Origin: Candidatus Paralachnospira avium
GTDB taxonomy: Bacteria; Bacillota; Clostridia; Lachnospirales; Lachnospiraceae
Assembly: GCA_904420245.1 (NCBI GenBank)
Contig: CAJFUL010000030.1
Coordinates: forward strand, 1 to 64,000
DNA length: 64,000 nt
Direction: 5' to 3'
Positions 58,633 through 64,000 of the stretch are shown in pieces. Each line of letters begins with the position of its first letter. The stretch's first letter is position 1. The notes below the pieces were generated by a model, which was not told the origin of the DNA, made no database searches, and saw only the letters and a program-made list of their open reading frames with translations. A program made the translations under genes and the position numbers.

Positions 58633-58818
58633 ATGGCCAAATGTGCAATTTGTGAGAAGGGCGCTCACTTCGGAAATAAGGTAAGCCACTCCAATAGAAA
58701 GTCCAGCAAGATGTGGAGCTCCAACGTCAAGTCCGTCAGGGTAAAGGTAAACGGCGGTACCAGGAAGATGTACGTGTGCACATCCTGTCTGAAATCCGGT
58801 CTGGTGGAGAGAGCATAA
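58633..58818 (+). CDS. rpmB: 50S ribosomal protein bL28
   Basis: A 61-aa basic ribosomal protein. 'MAKCAICEKGAHFGNKVSHSNRKSSKMWSSNVKSVRV' is characteristic. Two CxxC pairs (Cys4/Cys7 and 'VCTSC' near the end) mark it as the zinc-binding form. It has its own promoter and terminator and is divergent from the asp23-like gene, as in B. subtilis. Confidence 0.97.
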   Translation: MAKCAICEKGAHFGNKVSHSNRKSSKMWSSNVKSVRVKVNGGTRKMYVCTSCLKSGLVERA

Positions 58819-58836
58819 GGAAACAGGAAATATGAA

Positions 58837-58870
58837 AGGACAATCCCGGCGGATTGTCCTTTTTTCTTTT
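58837..58870 (+). terminator. Intrinsic terminator of rpmB
   Basis: AGGACAATCC-CGGC-GGATTGTCCT, a 10-bp perfect stem, followed by TTTTTCTTTT, 18 bases after the rpmB stop. Confidence 0.93.
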
Positions 58871-58918
58871 CCGCTTCTATCTTCAGACTTCCCGCGGCTG
58901 ACAGGCAAAAGATCCGGC

Positions 58919-59059
58919 CTAACAGCCGCAGAACAGATAATACCCTCCCGCGATGGAACCTGCCATCAGGCAGAACGTAAAGAAATTATTGGGCAGGATC
59001 AGATAAAGCGCCATACCGATCCCCAGCCAAAACAGGCACAGGCCAATCAGCCTCTTCAT
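58919..59059 (-). CDS. 46-aa two-helix membrane protein (not in the ORF track)
   Basis: A small ORF below the track cut-off: 'MKRLIGLCLFWLGIGMALYL' followed by 'ILPNNFFTFCLMAGSIAGG' and a 'YYLFCGC' end. It has two hydrophobic helices separated by a short 'PNN' turn, and three Cys in the second half. The ATG has a TGGGAGAATACT ribosome site with proper spacing, and the frame is well coded, so I regard it as real. No family is recognised. It lies between the rpmB terminator and gerW, on the gerW strand, 69 bases downstream of gerW. Confidence 0.68.
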   Translation of the reverse strand: MKRLIGLCLFWLGIGMALYLILPNNFFTFCLMAGSIAGGYYLFCGC

Positions 59060-59128
59060 AGTATTCTCCCAGGCACCATTTCTTGTACTATCATCCTATG
59101 CAGAAGGACAGACGGGTATGCACTCCCG

Positions 59129-59542
59129 TCACTGCGGATCCTGCTTCATGGCGGAGTCCAGGGCTTCCTTGGTGATCACCACATCCGGCTCCTCTTTGCC
59201 GGACTTCGTAAACTTGCTGATCACATCCGGCACCATATCCAGGATCTTGGACACGGTGTCCTGATTCTTGATGCTGATGAGCTTGGAATGTCCGTCCTGG
59301 ATCACCAGCACGGCGCTGGGCGTGATCTTCCCGGTCATGCCGCCGGCGCTGTTGTTTTTCTTCTCCCCGGCAAAGGCTCCCGCGCCCACGCCGAAGGATA
59401 CGTCCACCAGGGGAAGGATGATGATCCCGTCCAGATGGATCGCGTCTCCCACCACGGTCTTGGTGGTCAGAAATCCATCCATCCCCTTGAATAGATTCTC
59501 TACTGTACTGCTGAATGTGTTCTTTTCCTTTTCTGACGACAT
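59129..59542 (-). CDS. GerW family sporulation protein (YtfJ)
   Basis: A 137-aa protein required for normal spore germination in B. subtilis. 'GMDGFLTTKTVVGDAIHLDGIIILPLVDVSFGVGAGAF' and 'GGMTGKITPSAVLVIQDGHSKLISI' are the family core, and 'VSKILDMVPDVISKFT' the following helix. GTAGGAGGG precedes the ATG. It follows the DUF2953 gene by 10 bases, the same pair as ytfI-ytfJ in Bacillus. Confidence 0.93.
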   Translation of the reverse strand: MSSEKEKNTFSSTVENLFKGMDGFLTTKTVVGDAIHLDGIIILPLVDVSFGVGAGAFAGEKKNNSAGGMTGKITPSAVLVIQDGHSKLISIKNQDTVSKILDMVPDVISKFTKSGKEEPDVVITKEALDSAMKQDPQ

Positions 59543-59552
59543 AACATCCCTC

Positions 59553-60551
59553 CTACCGGCTTTCGCTCATGCTGCGCCTGAGCTCCTGCCCTCTTCGTAT
59601 GAATTTCTGAAACTGTTTGCTGGACCAGACTCTGATGCCTATTATGAGCAGCGAAGCGGCTCTTATTCTTCCTCTGAAGGACAGCTCGCCTTCCGCCAGG
59701 TTCTCATTTTCAAACACCGGCGTGATCTCTGCCCGGTCCTGCAGGACCGGATATAAGATCCCCAGGATCATCAGCGCCTTTCCGGTGGAAGCAGGATCCT
59801 CCATGCCGAAACGCACCCGGCCGGAAAATCTTCTGGGAAGGATATGGCGCAAAAGCCGTTTTCCCTCTTCCCAGAGATACCGGAATACTTCCCGGTTCTC
59901 CGGCGCTCCGGCGAAATCCAGGAGACTTCCCGCGTTTTCCCCGATCTTTTTCATCTTATCCCGGATCTTCCTTCCCGTACAGGAAAGATTCCGGATCATC
60001 TGTACCAGCCTGCATAAGATCTGCCGGATCTTCCTGAAAAAACCCCGGATCTTCCCGGTCTTCCGGCTGGTTTCTCCTGGCCCGGACCGGACCTCTTCTC
60101 CAGAGGCTCCCTCCTGTTTCTCCGGCAAGACGGCCTCCGCCGCTCCTCTTCCCGTCTCTGCTCCCTGAAGGACGGCTGTTTCCCGGACTGCGTCCTCTTC
60201 CTTCCGGCTCTGCGCCGGCCGGACCGCAGGCTTTTTAGTCCTCCTCTTTCCGGCTCTCCGTTTTTTCTTTTTCCAGGCTCCTGCTCCCCATATGGGAATC
60301 CCCAGGATCCGCAGCCTGGCCCGGAAACCGTCCTCCGCTGCCTCGGCCCGGAAAGAGATCAGATGAAACAGCCAGGATACGGAAGCCTTTCCTTTCAGTC
60401 TCTGTTCCCGGCTGCTGTAACAGCCGCATCCGCGGCCGCTGTACCGGACGGGGACAAACAGGACCAGGAGCAGAAGCGCTGCGAGGACGCCAAGCAGGAT
60501 CAGGAGCAAAAGGCCTATGATCTTCAATATTCCCCATATGACAGAAAGCAA
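59553..60551 (-). CDS. DUF2953 domain protein (YtfI-like)
   Basis: A 332-aa protein with a long N-terminal membrane segment ('IWGILKIIGLLLLILLGVLAALLLLVLFVPV'), a beta-rich piece ('GKASVSWLFHLISFRAEA'), then a very basic and glutamate-rich linker of about 90 residues ('KKKKRRAGKRRTKKPAVR' onward). A folded C-terminal part follows, with 'GSLLDFAGAPENREVFRYLWEEGKRLLRHILPRRFSGRVRFGMEDPASTGKALMILGILYPVLQDRAEITPVFENENLAEGELSFRGRIRAASLLIIGIRV', the DUF2953 signature region. The start seems to be TTG 60551 after AAGGATG. A sporulation membrane role is suggested by its partner gerW. Confidence 0.82.
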   Translation of the reverse strand: MLSVIWGILKIIGLLLLILLGVLAALLLLVLFVPVRYSGRGCGCYSSREQRLKGKASVSWLFHLISFRAEAAEDGFRARLRILGIPIWGAGAWKKKKRRAGKRRTKKPAVRPAQSRKEEDAVRETAVLQGAETGRGAAEAVLPEKQEGASGEEVRSGPGETSRKTGKIRGFFRKIRQILCRLVQMIRNLSCTGRKIRDKMKKIGENAGSLLDFAGAPENREVFRYLWEEGKRLLRHILPRRFSGRVRFGMEDPASTGKALMILGILYPVLQDRAEITPVFENENLAEGELSFRGRIRAASLLIIGIRVWSSKQFQKFIRRGQELRRSMSESR

Positions 60552-60563
60552 TACATCACATCC

Positions 60564-60923
60564 TTACCATTCCCGGTACAAAGGGCCGTCCTCCTGCAGC
60601 AGCTCCTCCGTGAAGTCATCTCCCAGGAAGCGGTCCACACGCGGACTCCCTGTGGTCCGGTACGCCTCCAGGATGATCCGGCCCGCCAGCTCCATGGCCT
60701 CCTCCCGGCCGAAACAGGCGCCCACCACATAGAGGGGGATCCGCCTGTAGTGCTCCTGAAAGAACATCGGCTGGGGAAGGATGTCCAGAAGGTTTTTCCG
60801 GTTGGACGGCAGCACCAGCAGATAGAGCCTCGGATGGAGTTTTCCGTCCAGGAGACTTTTCCGAAGGGCCTCTTCCTTCCCGCCCCAATACAGACTTCGA
60901 TACCATTTGATGTTATTTTTCAT
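60564..60923 (-). CDS. Conserved-looking hypothetical protein downstream of cinA
   Basis: A 119-aa soluble protein starting at ATG 60923. 'WYRSLYWGGKEEALRKSLLDGKLHPRLYLLVLPSNRKNLLDILPQPMF' followed by 'RIPLYVVGACFGREEAMELAGRIILEAY' suggests an alpha/beta fold with a helical C-terminus. I recall similar short proteins in Clostridia but no function or named family. Its start lies within the last codons of cinA (11-base overlap), so it is co-translated with it. DUF2953 follows after 12 bases. Confidence 0.7.
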   Translation of the reverse strand: MKNNIKWYRSLYWGGKEEALRKSLLDGKLHPRLYLLVLPSNRKNLLDILPQPMFFQEHYRRIPLYVVGACFGREEAMELAGRIILEAYRTTGSPRVDRFLGDDFTEELLQEDGPLYREW

Positions 60924-62166
60924 TCTTATACCGTTCCAGGATGCATCTTCTCAAAAGATCCAGGGCCCGGACCACGGCCTGCTCCCGGATCTTCATCCGG
61001 TTTCCCGTAAAGTGGAATTCCTCCACCACCACTTCATCCTTGATATAACAGGAGATATAGACAAGGCCCTTGGGCTCCTCCTTCGTATCCTCCGGTCCGG
61101 CAAAGCCGGTGACCGCCACACAGATATCCGAATCCGAAGCAAAGATCCCGCCCTTGGCCATTTCCTTGGCTGTCTGGCTGCTGACCGCTCCATATTTTTT
61201 CAGAGTGGACTTGTTCACATCCAGGATCTTTCTCTTGGCCTTATTGGAATAGGTGATGAACCCCTCCTGGAAACATTCGGAAGCTCCGGCCACATTGACG
61301 ATGCGGCTGGCCAGCATGCCTCCCGTCATGGATTCCGCCGTGGTGACCGTCAGCTTGTATTTCTTCAACAGCTTGACCACCACATCCTCCAGGCTTTCCT
61401 CTTCGGAGGCGCTGTAGACATTGACGCCGAACCGTTTTTTGAGCTCCTTGACTACAGGCTTCACCAGCTTCTTGGCCTCTTCCTCGCTTCCCGCCTTGGC
61501 CGTGACCCGCAGATGCGTCTCGCCGGTCTTGGCGTAAGTGGCGATGGTGGGATTCGTCTGGGCGTCGATGAGATCCAGGACCGCCGTCTCCACGGCGCTC
61601 TCTCCCACACCGCAGACCTTCACCATCTGGGAATATATGGTCTCCGGCTGGAGGCTCCTCAGATACGGGGCCACCTGCTCCTCAAACAGAGGCTTGAGCT
61701 CTCCGGGCGGGCCCGGCAGCAGGACTGCTCTCTTTCCGTCCTTTTCCAGGATAAGGCCGGGAGCCGTGCCGTTGTGGTTGTCCAGCACCCTGCTCCCCAC
61801 GGGAACGATGGCCTGCTTCCAGTTGTTGGCCGTGACGTCCTTTCGTCCGGTGGCCCTGAAATAGGACGCGATCCGCTCCTTCGTGTGGGGATCCTCCGCC
61901 AGCTCAAAGCCCATGACCTTCGCGCAGACCTCTTTGGTCATGTCGTCCTCCGTGGGCCCCAGACCGCCGGTCAGGATCACCACGTCACTGCGGCCAAACG
62001 CTTCCCGGATGGCCGCCGTCATCCGCTCTTCATTGTCTCCCACCACGGTGTGGTGATAGACGGAATAGCCTAAAACCGCGCATTTGCGCGACAGGTACTG
62101 GGCGTTGGTATTGGCGATATTGCCCAGCAGCAATTCCGTTCCCACTGCCAAGATCTCTACAACCAT
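60913..62166 (-). CDS. cinA: CinA family protein (nicotinamide-nucleotide amidase-type)
   Basis: A 417-aa two-domain protein. The N-terminal MoaB-like COG1058 domain has 'EILAVGTELLLGNIANTNAQYLSRKCAVLGYSVYHHTVVGDNEERM' and 'VVILTGGLGPTEDDMTKEVCAKVMG'. The C-terminal COG1546 amidase-like domain has 'LTVTTAESMTGGMLASRIVNVAGASECFQEGFITYSNKAK' and 'ICVAVTGFAGPEDTKEEPKGLVYI'. Such proteins hydrolyse pyridine-nucleotide by-products (ADP-ribose and NMN) and were first named for competence induction. The start overlaps the pgsA stop (TGATGG). pgsA-cinA linkage is typical for Firmicutes. Confidence 0.94.
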   Translation of the reverse strand: MVVEILAVGTELLLGNIANTNAQYLSRKCAVLGYSVYHHTVVGDNEERMTAAIREAFGRSDVVILTGGLGPTEDDMTKEVCAKVMGFELAEDPHTKERIASYFRATGRKDVTANNWKQAIVPVGSRVLDNHNGTAPGLILEKDGKRAVLLPGPPGELKPLFEEQVAPYLRSLQPETIYSQMVKVCGVGESAVETAVLDLIDAQTNPTIATYAKTGETHLRVTAKAGSEEEAKKLVKPVVKELKKRFGVNVYSASEEESLEDVVVKLLKKYKLTVTTAESMTGGMLASRIVNVAGASECFQEGFITYSNKAKRKILDVNKSTLKKYGAVSSQTAKEMAKGGIFASDSDICVAVTGFAGPEDTKEEPKGLVYISCYIKDEVVVEEFHFTGNRMKIREQAVVRALDLLRRCILERYKNEK

Positions 62167-62711
62167 CAGGCTTCTCCTTCCTTAAGTACTTTGATATTCT
62201 GCCGGATATATTCCTCCAGGGAAATGACCGTCAGGATCAGCGCCAGCCAGACGAAAGTCTGCGTCACCATCCAGAGGCTCTCCAGGTCCAGGATCAGCAG
62301 GATGATCATCACCATCTGGGAAACGGTCTTCAGCTTCCCCCAGTAGTTTGCCGCGATCACCACCCCGTTGTCTGCCGCCACCAGCCGGAATCCGCTGATG
62401 ATGAACTCTCTAGCGATGATGATGATGACGATCCAGGCCGCCAGCTCCCCGTTTTCCACAAAACAGATCAGGGCCGAGCAGACCAAAAGCTTGTCCGCCA
62501 GAGGATCCATGAATTTCCCGAAATTGGTCACCAGATGGTACTTCCTGGCAATGAAGCCGTCCAGGAAATCCGTAAAGCTGGCGGCGCAGAAAAGCACCAG
62601 AGCCACGATCCTCCCGGCGTATCCCAGGAAATCCGTCAGCATGAAAAACACGAAAAAGGGGATCATCAGGACCCGCAGAATGGTCAGTTTATTGGGCAGA
62701 TTCATCTTCAT
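62166..62711 (-). CDS. pgsA: CDP-diacylglycerol--glycerol-3-phosphate 3-phosphatidyltransferase
   Basis: PgsA makes phosphatidylglycerol phosphate, the first committed step to PG and thus to cardiolipin by the cls product elsewhere in the window. It is 181 aa with four or more membrane helices. 'NLPNKLTILRVLMIPFFVFFML' opens it and the CDP-alcohol phosphatidyltransferase motif is 'FTDFLDGFIARKYHLVTNFGKFMDPLADKLLV' (D-G-x2-A-R-x8-G-x3-D-x3-D), fully conserved. The start overlaps the end of rimO by 23 bases. Confidence 0.96.
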   Translation of the reverse strand: MKMNLPNKLTILRVLMIPFFVFFMLTDFLGYAGRIVALVLFCAASFTDFLDGFIARKYHLVTNFGKFMDPLADKLLVCSALICFVENGELAAWIVIIIIAREFIISGFRLVAADNGVVIAANYWGKLKTVSQMVMIILLILDLESLWMVTQTFVWLALILTVISLEEYIRQNIKVLKEGEA

Positions 62712-64000
62712 CGCAAAGCTCTCCTATCAAATCATATTCTAAAGCGCCGGTCACTCTCGCCCGGACAAACATCCCGCTTTCCAGTTCCAGCGGAGTATTG
62801 AGGAACAGATAGCCGTCCACGCCGGGGGCATCCATATAGGTGCGTCCCACATAAGCATCTTCTCCGGACACCTTTCCCTCGATAAAGACTTCCAGCTCGC
62901 GGCCGATCATTGCCTCGCCGCAGGCCAGGGAGATCTCCTGCTGCAGCTCCATGACCCGGTCCCGCCGCTCTTTCTTGACTTCCTCGGGGATCTGTCCGGC
63001 CATACCCGCCGCCGGAGTCCCCTCCTCCATGGAATACGGAAAGACTCCCAGCCGCTCGAATTCCATCTCATCCACAAAGTCCAGGAGTTCTTCCACGTCC
63101 TCCTCTGTCTCGCCGGGAAAACCGGTGATCATGGTGGTGCGGACGGCCATATCCGGGATCGCTTCCCGAAGCCGCCTGAGCCGCTCCGTGATCTCCTTCC
63201 TGCTGGTCTTCCTCCCCATCCTGGCCAGGATGCGGTCGCTGGCGTGCTGGATCGGGATATCCATATAGTGACAGACCTTTTCCTCCCTGCGGATGGTCTC
63301 GATCAGCTCATCGGTGATCTCTTCCGGGTAGCAGTACAGAAGGCGTATCCAGTGGATGCCGGGGATCCCGGCAAGTCCTTCCAATAGCTTCGGAAGCCTC
63401 TTTTCTCCATACAGATCCACGCCGTATAACGTCGTCTCCTGGGCCACCAGCACCAGCTCCCGGACTCCGCCCCTGGCCAGCTCCTCCGCTTCCCGGATCA
63501 GCTGCTCCATGGGCACGCTCCTGTAGCGCCCCCGGACGCTGGGGATCACGCAGTAGGTGCAGTGCTTGTCGCACCCTTCCGCGATCTTCAGATACGCATA
63601 GTGACCGCCGGTGGTAAGGATCCGCCGTCCGCCTGCCGGCGGGGCGTCTATGCTGTCAAAGACCGCTTCCTTTTTCCCTCCCAGGGTCTGCTCCATCACC
63701 TCCAGGATCTTCTCTCCGGAGGCTGTGCCCAGGATGCCGTCCACCTCCGGGATCTCCCGGAGCACTTCATCCTGGTACCTCTGGGCCAGACACCCGGCGG
63801 CGATCAGGACCCGGCATTTTCCGGTCTCCTTCTGGGCCGCCATCTCCAGGAGCGTATTGATGCTCTCCTCCTTGGCGTCGCCGATGAAGCAGCAGGTGTT
63901 GACGATGATCACCTCCGCTTCCGTCTCATCGTCGGTAAACTGATGGCCCGCCGCCGACAGGCTTCCCAGCATCCGCTCCGAATCCACCAGGTTCTTGTCA
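62689..64000 (-). CDS. rimO: Ribosomal protein S12 methylthiotransferase RimO (N-terminus cut by window edge)
   Basis: RimO adds a methylthio group to Asp of ribosomal protein S12 using radical SAM chemistry. The frame runs to the window edge: upstream of the track's GTG the codons read Asp-Lys-Asn-Leu, so about 12 residues are missing. Domains: N-terminal UPF0004 ('AEVIIVNTCCFIGDAKEESINTLLEMA'), radical SAM with 'EGCDKHCTYCVIPSVRGRYRS' (CxxxCxxC), and a C-terminal TRAM part ending 'VRARVTGALEYDLIGELCD'. 'RLLYCYPEEITDELIETI' and 'HYMDIPIQHASDRIL' fit RimO more than MiaB. It overlaps pgsA by 23 bases. Confidence 0.95.
   Translation of the reverse strand, partial: DKNLVDSERMLGSLSAAGHQFTDDETEAEVIIVNTCCFIGDAKEESINTLLEMAAQKETGKCRVLIAAGCLAQRYQDEVLREIPEVDGILGTASGEKILEVMEQTLGGKKEAVFDSIDAPPAGGRRILTTGGHYAYLKIAEGCDKHCTYCVIPSVRGRYRSVPMEQLIREAEELARGGVRELVLVAQETTLYGVDLYGEKRLPKLLEGLAGIPGIHWIRLLYCYPEEITDELIETIRREEKVCHYMDIPIQHASDRILARMGRKTSRKEITERLRRLREAIPDMAVRTTMITGFPGETEEDVEELLDFVDEMEFERLGVFPYSMEEGTPAAGMAGQIPEEVKKERRDRVMELQQEISLACGEAMIGRELEVFIEGKVSGEDAYVGRTYMDAPGVDGYLFLNTPLELESGMFVRARVTGALEYDLIGELCDEDESAQ

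Noticed and set aside
1-64000. CRISPR array, prophage, insertion sequence, tRNA or rRNA genes
   Set aside because: I looked for spaced direct repeats, transposase or integrase motifs, cloverleaf sequences and rRNA cores on both strands and saw none.

Overview
The window looks like chromosome from a spore-forming, acetogenic Clostridia member, most likely Lachnospiraceae or a close relative. The evidence is a complete CO dehydrogenase/acetyl-CoA synthase (Wood-Ljungdahl) operon, sporulation genes (yqfC, yqfD, spoIVA, gerW/ytfJ), Gram-positive gene orders (rpmB divergent from asp23/fakA/recG; phoH-ybeY; a SpoVB-type flippase) and visibly GC-rich coding DNA. The genus cannot be fixed from the sequence alone. 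Gene density is high. No gap longer than 300 bases lacks a gene; the largest is the 266-base structured spacer at 43571-43836. I found no rRNA, tRNA, CRISPR array, insertion sequence or prophage.

Layout: 1-593 is the 3' part of an aldo/keto reductase. 715-7353 (minus) holds two overlapping flavoproteins followed by proB, a patatin-like lipase, UPF0291, 5-formyl-THF cyclo-ligase and proA. 7419-13563 (minus) holds a BofC-like anchored protein, a flippase, ybeY, phoH, yqfD, yqfC, an AT-rich and apparently frameshifted small secreted-protein gene, and a monocistronic rpsU. 13672-19323 (minus) holds alaS and a two-component system with a co-transcribed extracytoplasmic protein. 19405-23104 (minus) holds rnhA, a membrane-anchored MutS-like ATPase and spoIVA. 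23304-29685 mixes plus-strand transporters (PTS-IIC/PfoR type, YdcZ, MATE) with minus-strand cls, deoD and an unknown gene. 29804-36104 (minus) is an ABC importer with a DUF3798 binding lipoprotein and an M24 peptidase.

The core is 36211-51100, one minus-strand transcription unit. It starts at a near-consensus promoter (51072-51100) and ends at a terminator (36206-36252). In order of transcription it carries a His/Cys-rich small protein, cooT, metF, cooC, cooS, a second cooC (probably acsF), acsB, a hairpin-rich spacer, acsD, acsC, acsE, the corrinoid activator acsV/RACo, DUF3786, fchA and folD. Nickel delivery and CODH/ACS maturation factors come first, then the carbonyl-branch enzymes, the corrinoid methyl carrier with its activator, and finally the C1-folate enzymes. 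Formyl-THF synthetase, formate dehydrogenase and MetV/RnfC2 are not in the window.

51176-64000 returns to housekeeping genes: a SEC-C protein, a PHP phosphoesterase, an ABC-2 exporter pair, recG, fakA-like and asp23-like genes, rpmB, a 46-aa membrane protein missing from the ORF track, gerW, DUF2953, cinA, pgsA and the start-truncated rimO.

Most interesting leads: (i) the operon FolD has lost the Lys and Gln used for cyclohydrolase activity and is paired with FchA, predicting a dehydrogenase-only FolD; (ii) the 101-aa His/Cys-rich protein that opens the operon next to cooT is a candidate nickel chaperone analogous in role to CooJ; (iii) DUF3786 sits between the corrinoid activator and the folate enzymes; (iv) a five-hairpin spacer separates acsB from acsD; (v) a small lipoprotein-like gene has a one-base frameshift in a T run despite a near-perfect promoter and ribosome binding site.
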